NCBI GenBank assembly: GCA_947587565.1
Contig: CANPYA010000058.1
Location: forward strand, 1 to 8,062
Reading direction: 5' to 3'
From: an uncultured Bacilli bacterium
GTDB lineage: Bacteria; Bacillota_I; Bacilli_A; RF39; UBA660
DNA length: 8,062 nt
Every line of letters starts with the position of its first letter. Positions within the stretch are counted from its first letter, which is position 1. The position numbers and the translations under genes are program-made. This document shows positions 1-6,294 of the stretch, piece after piece. The notes under the pieces were generated by a model. That model was not told the origin of the DNA, made no database searches, and saw only the letters and a list, made by a program, of their open reading frames with translations.

Positions 1-195
1 GACTTTGATTCATTATTATACTATGACAAAAAGGCTCTTGAGAAAAGAATGGGCGAATGGCTAACTAAAAAGGATATAGTCAAAAATATGCTAGATAAAA
101 AATATCCTACTCAAGAAATTATTGATATAGCAAAATTATCAGAAAAAGAATTTTCTGAGATGCTAGAAGAAATCGAAAAAGAAAGAGAAGAATAA
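1..195 (+). CDS. C-terminal 64 residues of an unidentified protein, possibly the tail of an Rpn/PD-(D/E)XK nuclease-type transposase
   Basis: Frame 1 is open from the window edge to a TAA at 193-195, so only the C-terminus is visible. The visible part is charged and helical. A Lys/Glu-rich stretch is followed by a segment (about residues 26-56) that reads like a short helix-turn-helix: MLDKKYPTQEIIDIAKLSEK, then a Glu/Lys tail. This arrangement (helix, sparse hydrophobics, 'EII.IA.LSE.E', acidic end) is typical of the C-terminal tail of Rpn-family recombination-promoting nucleases and related transposase-like proteins. That is a resemblance by eye only; the catalytic domain is outside the window. 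The next downstream feature is a terminator, so this gene appears to end its own transcript. Confidence 0.55.
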   Translation, partial: DFDSLLYYDKKALEKRMGEWLTKKDIVKNMLDKKYPTQEIIDIAKLSEKEFSEMLEEIEKEREE

Positions 196-274
196 TGAAT
201 AAAATATAAGAATTAAAAGATGTAAGGAGTAAAAGTATATACAAGAGATATCTTTAGAAATTAAAATTAATTAG

Positions 275-305
275 AAAGGATACTATTAAGTTAGTGTCTT
301 TTTTT
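275..305 (+). terminator. Rho-independent terminator after the upstream gene
   Basis: An 11-bp stem (275-285 with 292-302, including two G-T pairs) encloses a 6-nt loop. The 3' arm runs into T residues up to 305. It lies 80 bases after the stop of the upstream partial gene and before the promoter of the LCP gene, so it separates the two transcripts. Confidence 0.75.
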
Positions 306-376
306 GTAAATTTTCAAAAGTGGATGCAAAAAGGTGTAATTATAAATGATAGAACTAGTCAAATATTAGATACTTC

Positions 377-405
377 TTCCTTTTTATTTTCATTTGTATT
401 ATAAT
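377..405 (+). promoter_or_regulatory. Probable sigma-A-type promoter for the LCP-vanZ unit
   Basis: A perfect TATAAT lies at 400-405, about 20 bases before the start codon region. Seventeen bases upstream is only a weak -35 match (TTCCTT, 377-382). The position after a terminator and right before the LCP gene supports the assignment. The leader would be very short, about 10-20 nt. The rest of the 196-422 gap shows no gene-like reading frame. Confidence 0.5.
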
Positions 406-422
406 GTTTTAGTAAGGTTTAG

Positions 423-1847
423 GTGGTTAAGTTGAAAAAAATAGTTAATAATATTTTAAACATATTAATTCCAATTATATATGTTGTAGTTATGGTAATG
501 TTTGGGTATTATCTTTTTAAATTAAATATTATTCCAGAGAAATATTTAATTATTGGAGGAAGTGTTTTTGGTTTAATAAATATATTAATAATATTCTTAA
601 GTATTAAAAAACATCATTTAATAAGTAATATTATAATGCTTATTATTTCTATTCTTTTAGTGTTTGTTACTCTATATTTATTTAATACTTATCATTTTAT
701 TAATGGTATTCAAGTAAGTGAAAGTAAGATAACTTATAAAGTAGTAGTCTTAAAAGATAGTAGTTATCAAAAAATAAATGATTTAAGTAATAAAAAGATT
801 GGCTATGTAAAAGATAGTACTAGTGATATAGAAGGTTATTTAACTAAAGTAATAAAATATGAAGATTATATAGATGAATTTACTAATTTACAAGATATGT
901 TATATAAAGAAGAACTTGATGCTTTAACTTTAGAAGATAGTTATTTAAATTTAATCTATGAAGAAGATGAAGAATTTAAAAATAAAACTAAAGAAATATA
1001 TAGTTTTAATGTTGTAGAGAAAAAAGTAGTAGAAGAAGAAAATAAAAATATTGACATAAATAAAGATGCTTTTGTTCTATATATAAGTGGTATTGATCAA
1101 TATGGTAATGTTAATAGTGTAAGAGGTCGAAGTGATGTTAATATTTTAGCGGTAGTTAATCCCAAGACTAATAAAATTCTTTTAGTTAATACCCCAAGAG
1201 ATTATTATGTGCAATTAGATGGTACAGTTGGTGGTTTAAAAGATAAACTTACCCATGCCGGTATTTATGGTATTGAAAAAAGTATGAAAACTTTAGAGAA
1301 TTTATATACTATTCAAATAGATTATTATTTAAGAGTTAATTTTGATACTTTAGTAAAAGTAGTAGATACTATAGATGGCATCGATGTTTATTCGGATAAA
1401 GCATTCACTCCTTGGACAAATAGAGATGTTTATATTAATGAAGGTTGGAATCATTTTGATGGAGCTGCTGCTTTAGCATACTCTCGTGAAAGAAAAACTT
1501 ATTTAACGGGTGATAATCACCGGGGGCAAAATCAACAACAAGTTATTACAGCCATAATTAATAAAGTAAGTAAATCTAGTGTTTTAATAAGTAAATATAA
1601 TAGTATTTTAAGAACTTTAGATGGATCATTCCAAAGTAGTATGCCGATGGATTTAATAACGGATTTTATAAAATATCAAATTGCTAATATGCCAAGTTGG
1701 GATATTGAAAGTATTCATGTAACGGGATATGACAGAAGTGATTATACTTATAGTGCTCCAACCCATAAGGCTTATGTAATGGAACCAAATATGAATAGTG
1801 TTAATAAAGCAATTACCCAAATAAAAGAAGTTTTAGAAGAGAATTAA
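423..1847 (+). CDS. LytR-CpsA-Psr (LCP) family protein with an added solute-binding-like segment
   Basis: LCP enzymes transfer undecaprenyl-phosphate-linked anionic polymers (teichoic acids, capsule) onto peptidoglycan at the outer membrane face. Three membrane helices lie at about residues 11-32, 42-60 and 67-88. Residues about 104-195 (KVVVLKDSSYQKINDL, KKIGYVKDS, LDALTLEDSY) look like half of a periplasmic solute-binding fold. The LCP domain spans about 215-390: GID at 223-225, RSD at 236-238, NTPRDYYV at 256-263, KLTHAG at 275-280, SRER at 354-357 and GDNHRGQNQQQ at 363-373. Catalytic-type Asp and Arg residues are present, but the second Arg of the usual RxxRQQ is Asn370. The start is uncertain: GTG at 423 follows AAGG (414-417), while TTG at 432 is better placed behind AGGTGG (421-426). 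The next gene begins one base after the stop. Confidence 0.9.
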   Translation: MVKLKKIVNNILNILIPIIYVVVMVMFGYYLFKLNIIPEKYLIIGGSVFGLINILIIFLSIKKHHLISNIIMLIISILLVFVTLYLFNTYHFINGIQVSESKITYKVVVLKDSSYQKINDLSNKKIGYVKDSTSDIEGYLTKVIKYEDYIDEFTNLQDMLYKEELDALTLEDSYLNLIYEEDEEFKNKTKEIYSFNVVEKKVVEEENKNIDINKDAFVLYISGIDQYGNVNSVRGRSDVNILAVVNPKTNKILLVNTPRDYYVQLDGTVGGLKDKLTHAGIYGIEKSMKTLENLYTIQIDYYLRVNFDTLVKVVDTIDGIDVYSDKAFTPWTNRDVYINEGWNHFDGAAALAYSRERKTYLTGDNHRGQNQQQVITAIINKVSKSSVLISKYNSILRTLDGSFQSSMPMDLITDFIKYQIANMPSWDIESIHVTGYDRSDYTYSAPTHKAYVMEPNMNSVNKAITQIKEVLEEN

Positions 1848-1848
1848 G

Positions 1849-2331
1849 ATGCAAAAAGAAAGAAGAAAATTAATAATAGCCTATGGAGTTACAATTTTAT
1901 GGATGATTATTATCTTCTTTTTTTCTAGTGCTAATGGTAATGAATCAAGTAATACTAGTATGGGAATTTTAAGCTTTACCGTAAGTAGTGTTGATAAATT
2001 ATTGGTGAGTACTGGTATAAAAGATGAATTATATAGTCTAGAAGAAAAAGAAAATATCATCGAAGAATTAAATTATCCGATAAGAAAATTAGCTCATTTT
2101 AGTGAATATTTAATTTTAGCTTTATTATGGTTAAATGCTTTAAGATTAAGTAAAGTTAAAAAGAAATATTTAATAACAGTAATAATATGTGTTTTATATG
2201 CCATGACTGATGAATTTCATCAAACCTTTACTCCTGGTAGAGTAGGACATTATTTGGATGTCTTAATAGATTCAAGTGGGTCTATAACTGGTACATTATT
2301 TTACTATATAGTATCTAAAATTAAACATTAA
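1849..2331 (+). CDS. VanZ family membrane protein
   Basis: This is a 160-residue membrane protein with the VanZ family signature: RKLAHFSEY at 79-87, DEFHQTFTPGR at 121-131 and DVLIDSSGS at 137-145, the conserved His/Glu/Asp/Arg positions of the family. Hydrophobic helices lie at about 8-27, 84-100, 106-120 and 137-156. The prototype VanZ confers low-level teicoplanin resistance by an unsettled mechanism, and most chromosomal homologues have no proven role. It starts one base after the LCP stop with a purine-rich AGAAGAG just upstream, so the two are almost certainly co-transcribed and translationally coupled. That pairing suggests a cell-wall or wall-polymer function, which is inference. Its stop codon overlaps the stop of a minus-strand small gene. 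Confidence 0.9.
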   Translation: MQKERRKLIIAYGVTILWMIIIFFFSSANGNESSNTSMGILSFTVSSVDKLLVSTGIKDELYSLEEKENIIEELNYPIRKLAHFSEYLILALLWLNALRLSKVKKKYLITVIICVLYAMTDEFHQTFTPGRVGHYLDVLIDSSGSITGTLFYYIVSKIKH

Positions 2332-2450
2332 TTATTTTTAGATTCATTTTCTAAATAATCATCACATCTTTTAGCTAATATTAAAGAACAATTAATAAAA
2401 AGAATTAAAGTTAATAGAATGATTCCTAAAATAATATAGATAATTAACAT
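2328..2450 (-). CDS. 40-residue single-span membrane peptide, unknown function
   Basis: Reading the minus strand from ATG at 2450 to TAA at 2328 gives MLIIYIILGIILLTLILFIN, then a Cys/Ser/Leu stretch, LAKRCDDYLENESKNN and stop. One hydrophobic helix (about residues 2-27) is followed by a short polar, mostly acidic tail. By the positive-inside rule the basic AKR after the helix suggests a cytoplasmic C-terminus. The best evidence that it is real is the ribosome site AGGGAGG (2458-2464), 7 bases before the ATG and the strongest in this part of the window. A possible minus-strand promoter sits just upstream. It converges on vanZ with a 4-bp overlap of stop codons. It is too short for standard gene callers. 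I do not recognise the family; small toxin-like or regulatory membrane peptides are possible but unproven. Confidence 0.6.
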   Translation of the reverse strand: MLIIYIILGIILLTLILFINCSLILAKRCDDYLENESKNN

Positions 2451-2457
2451 AACTATT

Positions 2458-2509
2458 CCTCCCTGAATTAGTGCTTATTATATAATAAATGTTTTAAAAA
2501 AATTGTCGA
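2458..2509 (-). promoter_or_regulatory. Ribosome site and candidate promoter of the 40-residue peptide
   Basis: On the minus strand, AGGGAGG occupies 2464-2458 and is well spaced from the ATG at 2450. Upstream, TATTAT (2487-2482) lies 16 bases from TCGACA (2509-2504), a plausible sigma-A-type pair. A perfect TATAAT also occurs at 2482-2477 without a well-spaced -35. The ribosome site is convincing; the promoter is moderate because the whole region is AT-rich. Confidence 0.45.
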
Positions 2510-2541
2510 AAAATATTGTTTATATTAATATTATGTTTAAA

Positions 2542-2591
2542 AAAATAATTAATATAATTAAAAAGAATAAATTATTAAAATAATTAATATA
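2542..2591 (+). repeat. Two copies of a 15-nt AT-only direct repeat
   Basis: AAAATAATTAATATA occurs at 2542-2556 and again at 2577-2591, with start points 35 bases apart, in a segment that is nearly pure A+T. It ends about 30 bases upstream of the -35 box at 2622. It might act as an UP-like element or protein-binding site, but low sequence complexity makes chance recurrence quite possible. Confidence 0.35.
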
Positions 2592-2621
2592 TTTTATTGG
2601 TTAATTTTATGAAGAAAACAA

Positions 2622-2651
2622 TTGACTTTATAGGCTTTTAAATATTATAAT
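2622..2651 (+). promoter_or_regulatory. Sigma-A-type promoter for the surface-protein operon
   Basis: TTGACT (2622-2627) and a perfect TATAAT (2646-2651) are separated by 18 bases. This is the best -35/-10 pair in the left two thirds of the window. Transcription would begin near 2658, giving a leader of roughly 190 nt before the ATG at 2850. AT-only sequence lies upstream. The 2451-2849 gap otherwise contains no plus-strand gene. Confidence 0.65.
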
Positions 2652-2752
2652 AATTTTATAAAGATGTGGGTAAATATGATTACATATTTTTCTACAGTAG
2701 TGGAAGAGGTGAAAGTAAGGAAGATATTTAGATTATGAAAATTTAAATTAGG

Positions 2753-2815
2753 CATATTAAAATATTTTTCTTATTTTTTTAATGCTTTGAATAAGAGAAA
2801 AATATTTGATATATG
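2753..2815 (+). promoter_or_regulatory. Large hairpin in the leader of the surface-protein operon
   Basis: The segment at 2760-2775 pairs with 2790-2807 over 16 bp with one 2-nt bulge. A further 5 bp (2753-2757 with 2811-2815) extend it beyond a small internal loop. The apical loop is about 14 nt. The hairpin ends about 20 bases before the ribosome site of the 461-residue protein. It is not followed by a T tract on the plus strand, so it is not a classic terminator. A role in mRNA stability, translation control or processing is inferred. Confidence 0.5.
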
Positions 2816-2834
2816 AAAAAAAGATTATTTTAGG

Positions 2835-2841
2835 AAAGGAG
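2835..2841 (+). promoter_or_regulatory. Strong ribosome binding site AAAGGAG
   Basis: AAAGGAG ends 8 bases before the ATG at 2850. It fixes the start of the surface protein and implies efficient translation, subject to the hairpin just upstream. Confidence 0.75.
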
Positions 2842-2849
2842 TATTTTAT

Positions 2850-4235
2850 ATGAAAGATTCAGAAAAGAAAAGTTTATTTATTATTCTTGGTCTAGTTGTA
2901 CTAGCAGTTGTTGTAGCTATATTTGTAATTAAAGGTTGTGGTGTTAAAGAATATACTATAACTTATGATTCACAAGGTGGTACTGCGGTAAGTACAATGA
3001 CTATTAAAGAAAATGGCACAATTAGTGAACCAGCAACTCCCGTTAAAGATGGATATACTTTTGTAGGTTGGTATTATAATGGTGAAAAATTTGATTTTAG
3101 TACTAAAGTTACAAAAGATATGACATTGGAAGCTAGATGGGAAGCTAAAGGCGAAACTACAACTGGTATGGAAGTTGATGCTGATTCATTTACTTTAGCA
3201 CTTGGTAGTGACCGGACAATTAAAGTTACATTAACTGGCGATATTAAAGATGCTAAATTAAAATGGGAATCAAGTGATGAATCTATTGCTACAGTAGATA
3301 GCAAAGGAAAAATCAAAGCATTAAAAGAAGGTGACGTAAAAATTACTGTATCTACCGCAGATGGTAAATATAGTAAAGTTGTTATCGTTTCCGTAAAAAA
3401 TGAAAGTGATGTAGCTGTTACTAAGGTTACTATTAGTGGTTCTAAAACAGTAGAAATAGGTAAAACTATTAAATTAACTGCTAATATTACACCAAAGAAT
3501 GCTACTAATAAGGCTGTTACTTGGAAATCAAGTAATACGAAAATTGCGACAGTAGATAAGAATGGTAATGTTAAAGGTATTGCTGCTGGTACTGCTAAAA
3601 TTACAGTAACTACTAAAGATGGTAATAAAAAGGCTACTATAACTATTACAGTTAAAGCAGAAAGTACAACAAAACCAACAATACCATCATCACCTGCAAC
3701 TACAGAAGAAGATAAGGAAGTAAAAGTTACTAGTATAACAATTAATGGTAGTAAAACTATGGATTGGAATACAACTCAAACTTTAACTGCAACTGTAAAA
3801 CCTGATAATGCAACTAATAAGGCTGTTACTTGGACAACAAGTAATGCCAATATTGCAACAGTAGATACTAATGGAAATGTAAAAGCTGTTGGTGAAGGTG
3901 ATGTTACTATAACAGCAACTGCTAAAGATGGTAGTGGTGTTAAAGGAACAATTACAATTCATGTTAATGCTGTTTATGAAATAACCTTTACAGCTTATCA
4001 TGCAGGTAATAAAGATGGTATTGATAGCGTATTAGTATACAATTATGAAATAACTAAAAATAATAAGACATTTAATGACTTTGCTGGATTTATGATTGGT
4101 ACAGCTAAATTCTCTTCAAAAAGTGCTCATCAAGCAAGAACTTCTGAATTAGCTGGAAGACCAAACACGACAACTCTAGAATTAAGTAATGGTCATACTG
4201 TAACGGCAAATGTTAAATATGTAGAAAATAATTAA
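2850..4235 (+). CDS. Membrane-anchored surface protein with an InlB/Flg_new-type repeat and three Big_2 Ig-like domains
   Basis: A likely extracellular protein held by an N-terminal uncleaved helix (about residues 8-28, after KDSEKK). Residues about 34-97 form a Listeria/Bacteroides-type repeat (YTITYDSQGGT, then KDGYTFVGWYY and LEARW). Three bacterial Ig-like group 2 domains follow at about 107-184, 189-270 and 291-374, each with the V(T/K)W.SS/TSN..IATVD..G.(V/I)KA/G core and a GD/GT..ITV strand. A Thr/Ser/Pro/Glu-rich linker separates the last two. Residues 375-461 (VYEITFTAYHAGNKDG onward, NGHTVTANVKY near the end) are a distinct C-terminal domain that I do not recognise. No LPXTG motif or second helix is seen. 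Such proteins often mediate adhesion or wall binding, but the ligand is unknown. The next gene follows after 15 bases. Confidence 0.85.
   Translation: MKDSEKKSLFIILGLVVLAVVVAIFVIKGCGVKEYTITYDSQGGTAVSTMTIKENGTISEPATPVKDGYTFVGWYYNGEKFDFSTKVTKDMTLEARWEAKGETTTGMEVDADSFTLALGSDRTIKVTLTGDIKDAKLKWESSDESIATVDSKGKIKALKEGDVKITVSTADGKYSKVVIVSVKNESDVAVTKVTISGSKTVEIGKTIKLTANITPKNATNKAVTWKSSNTKIATVDKNGNVKGIAAGTAKITVTTKDGNKKATITITVKAESTTKPTIPSSPATTEEDKEVKVTSITINGSKTMDWNTTQTLTATVKPDNATNKAVTWTTSNANIATVDTNGNVKAVGEGDVTITATAKDGSGVKGTITIHVNAVYEITFTAYHAGNKDGIDSVLVYNYEITKNNKTFNDFAGFMIGTAKFSSKSAHQARTSELAGRPNTTTLELSNGHTVTANVKYVENN
3414..3971 (+). repeat. Tandem Big_2 domain repeats with near-identical DNA blocks
   Basis: The second and third Ig-like domains (about 3414-3659 and 3720-3971) share an identical 22-nt block at 3504-3525 and 3813-3834. 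Similar sequence continues after it through the ATVD..GNVK coding stretch. The copies are 309 nt apart, a multiple of three, so recombination between them would remove or add one domain in frame. The first domain (about 3168-3401) is more diverged. Confidence 0.6.
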
Positions 4236-4250
4236 AGAAAGGGACGAAAA

Positions 4251-5540
4251 ATGAAAAAAACTTATAAATTATTTGTTATAACTTTTATGGCTTTCTTTAT
4301 GTCAGTATTATCTGTTAATGCTAAGAAAATGACTCCAGCAGAAATAGGTGAATTGGCAATAGAAGATGGTTATAATCCAAGATTTATTTATGTTATTGGT
4401 AAATATGCATATACTTCAGACTATAAATTTAATATTCAAGATATAATTCTTGCAGCAGCAGATAGTATTGAGGTAGAAGTTAATGAAAATAACTTTAACG
4501 AAGTATTAGACTCAATGACAATATATGCCATTGATAGAACTTATAATGGCTATACTCCAACTGGTTGGGAATTAGGAAAAAATGAAGTTGGTAATGGTGA
4601 AGCTTTTACTGAAACTGATATTCGTTATTTAAACCGCGCTGCAGTAATGGATATTGTAGATGCTAACGCTGTTATTGATGAAGCATTAGATACAGTAAAT
4701 ACTGTTGAAAATACTTATTTTGATTTACAAAAAGAAACAGATGGAACATTAACTTTTAATGTTCTTGATAGAGCAACAACTCTTGAAGATATTGAAGGTT
4801 CTGGTTTAATTGATGCTTTAGTTGCAGCATTAGATGAAAATGATGGAATTGAATCATTTACAATTGTAAGTAATGGTCATTCAAGTGCACAACCATTAGT
4901 TATTAATAGAGATTTATTAAATGACCCTGATACAGCTTTAACAAAATTAAAAGATTTTGTAAAAGCTGTAACTACTAAAAAATACAATGTAGCAACTTTA
5001 AAAGATTTAGTTGGAAAATTTACTGTTACAATATCTTTAACTGATGATGGATCTCAATTTAGTGATACAACTGAAGTTCCAAAAACATATACTGTTAATG
5101 TTAAACAAACTGAAGTAAATACTGAAACTTTAATTGATAGTTATATTGAAAGTGATAATGAATTATATGAAATTCAACATAGTGGTCAAAATTTAACTGT
5201 TACAGTTCGTGAAGGAACAGAAACAACTGTAATTGAAGATGGTATGGGTTCTGGTGTCATAGCAGGATTATTAGAAATGGTTCAAGAAGATGGCATTAAA
5301 GAAATAGACTTTACTTATACTGAAAAGAATGTAAATTTAAATCTTACTAAAGAAACTACTGTTGAAAATTTAATAGATTGGTTCCATGTAAATGCCGAAA
5401 CAATATTTGATAAAACATCAGGTATTACTAATGCAGATTTAAAAGGCAAAAGTTTCACTTTCAAAGTAGTTGTTGATGAAAGCAAAGCAGTTGGAGCTCA
5501 AAGTAATCCAACAGAATATACAGTTACTTTTGCAAACTAA
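4251..5540 (+). CDS. Secreted protein of unknown function built from two copies of one module
   Basis: A clear signal peptide (MKKTYKLF, hydrophobic core about 8-22, SVNA-KK) predicts cleavage after residue 24. The mature part has an N-terminal region (about 25-150; MTPAEIGELAIEDGYNPRFI, GYTPTGWELG) with no family I recognise. Two related modules follow at about 155-286 and 304-429. Both contain a .GTLTFNV/.NLTVTV strand, a GSGLIDALVAAL/GSGVIAGLLEMV helix, (E/Q)(N/E)DGI(E/K) then a strand, a later KDL.GKFT/ADLKGKSFTF stretch, and a closing TYTVNV/EYTVTF strand. There is no membrane anchor, LPXTG or Cys in the mature protein. AAAGGG (4238-4243), 7 bases before the ATG, supports the start. It is co-transcribed with the Ig-domain protein 15 bases upstream and ends at a terminator. 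A partner or matrix role is inference only. Confidence 0.85.
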   Translation: MKKTYKLFVITFMAFFMSVLSVNAKKMTPAEIGELAIEDGYNPRFIYVIGKYAYTSDYKFNIQDIILAAADSIEVEVNENNFNEVLDSMTIYAIDRTYNGYTPTGWELGKNEVGNGEAFTETDIRYLNRAAVMDIVDANAVIDEALDTVNTVENTYFDLQKETDGTLTFNVLDRATTLEDIEGSGLIDALVAALDENDGIESFTIVSNGHSSAQPLVINRDLLNDPDTALTKLKDFVKAVTTKKYNVATLKDLVGKFTVTISLTDDGSQFSDTTEVPKTYTVNVKQTEVNTETLIDSYIESDNELYEIQHSGQNLTVTVREGTETTVIEDGMGSGVIAGLLEMVQEDGIKEIDFTYTEKNVNLNLTKETTVENLIDWFHVNAETIFDKTSGITNADLKGKSFTFKVVVDESKAVGAQSNPTEYTVTFAN

Positions 5541-5551
5541 TTAATTAAATT

Positions 5552-5580
5552 GAAAGGGTGATGAAATTCACTCTTTTTAT
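5552..5580 (+). terminator. Rho-independent terminator of the surface-protein operon
   Basis: A 10-bp stem (5552-5561 with 5568-5577, with two G-T pairs) closes a 6-nt loop, and the 3' arm merges into a T run. It begins 11 bases after the TAA of the secreted protein. Confidence 0.85.
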
Positions 5581-5623
5581 ATTGGAAAAAACATACCAAT
5601 AAAAATGCAAAAAGTATTCCAAT
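5581..5623 (+). repeat. Inverted and direct CCAAT-type repeats upstream of the fic promoter
   Basis: ATTGGAA (5581-5587) is inverted as TTCCAAT (5617-5623). CCAAT is also present at 5596-5600, so ATACCAAT and TATTCCAAT form an imperfect direct repeat. They lie immediately upstream of the fic promoter region and could be operator half-sites. The motifs are short, so this is tentative. Confidence 0.3.
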
Positions 5624-5645
5624 ATATATAAAAATAGCATTATAA

Positions 5646-5674
5646 TAGACAAACAATCTTAAAAATAATATAAT
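5646..5674 (+). promoter_or_regulatory. Sigma-A-type promoter for the fic gene
   Basis: TAGACA (5646-5651, one mismatch to TTGACA) is 17 bases from a perfect TATAAT (5669-5674). The leader would be about 43 nt. A second TATAAT at 5641-5646 has only a weak -35 (TTCCAA, 5617-5622). Together with the terminator at 5552-5580 this makes fic its own transcription unit. Confidence 0.6.
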
Positions 5675-5723
5675 TAAGACAAGAAGTTTTATAAATACTT
5701 TAATTAGAAAATGGTGATTTTAA

Positions 5724-6287
5724 ATGTTGGTAGAAAAAATAAAAAATGAATTAATTGCTCAAAGAAAATCTAAATTTAAAGGGAATATTTATCATTATTC
5801 TCAAGTTAATTTTGCCTATAATTCTAATAAAATTGAAGGTAGTAGTTTAACGGAAGATGAAACTGAAGAAATATTTACAACCGACTCTTTTATTCCTAAA
5901 AGTGAAGATGCTATTAAATTAGATGACCTTATTGAAATGAAAAATCATTTTCGTCTTTTTGATTATACCTTAGATATTATTGATGAAGTTTTAAGTAAAG
6001 ATATAATGATTAAGATGAATATGATTTTAAAAAGAAATACTACTGATGAAGAAAATCCCCGTTATAATGTTGGTGGTTTTAAAGTAGTTCCCAATAAAAT
6101 TGGTTTAATTAATGTTATTGATACCTCTAGTCCCGAAAATGTTGAAAAAGATATTGATAATTTATTAACAGAATATCATAAATTAAAAAAAGTAACAATT
6201 GAAGATATTATTGAATTTCACGTTAGGTTTGAACGTATTCATCCTTTTGGTGAACGAAACGGTCTCGGCTATCTTTCTTATTTATAA
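5724..6287 (+). CDS. Fic family protein, truncated and altered at the catalytic motif
   Basis: Fic proteins typically transfer AMP or another nucleotide to a target protein hydroxyl. An N-terminal inhibitory motif (S/T)xxxE(G/N) is visible as SNKIEG at 34-39, followed by SSLTEDET. The approach to the active site is intact (IEFHVRFERIHPFGE, 163-177). The consensus HPFx(D/E)GNGRxxR then reads HPFGERNGLGY. The first Gly is Arg178, the essential Arg is Leu181, and the protein stops at residue 187, without the helices that normally follow. A minus-strand recombinase ends within the same bases (6278-6287 shared), so the 3' end was most likely replaced by an integrated element. The start is supported by GGTGA, 7 bases before the ATG, and a good promoter. 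It is probably catalytically dead. Whether it still folds is unknown. Confidence 0.8.
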   Translation: MLVEKIKNELIAQRKSKFKGNIYHYSQVNFAYNSNKIEGSSLTEDETEEIFTTDSFIPKSEDAIKLDDLIEMKNHFRLFDYTLDIIDEVLSKDIMIKMNMILKRNTTDEENPRYNVGGFKVVPNKIGLINVIDTSSPENVEKDIDNLLTEYHKLKKVTIEDIIEFHVRFERIHPFGERNGLGYLSYL

Positions 6288-6294
6288 TAAATAA
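6278..6294. repeat. Perfect 8-bp dyad at the fic/recombinase junction
   Basis: TTATTTAT (6278-6285) and ATAAATAA (6287-6294) are perfect inverted copies around the A at 6286. The dyad spans the stop codons of both converging genes. All bases are A/T, so it may be fortuitous, but its position at the presumed element end is notable. Confidence 0.4.

Noticed and set aside
2331..2359. AT-only hairpin just after vanZ as a terminator
   Set aside because: A 10-bp stem with a 2-nt bulge is possible (2331-2342 with 2350-2359), but no T tract follows and it falls in the small minus-strand gene.
2681..2700. CTACAGTAG near-palindrome in the operon leader as a repressor operator
   Set aside because: The arms are only 4 bp and no second copy or known consensus fits.
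3074..3316. Minus-strand 80-residue reading frame
   Set aside because: It lies wholly inside the Ig-domain protein, has no ribosome site, and is an antisense shadow of repetitive coding sequence.
3783..4001. Minus-strand 72-residue Ser/Cys/Ile-rich reading frame
   Set aside because: An antisense shadow of the third Big_2 domain; its composition reflects reversed Thr/Val codons.
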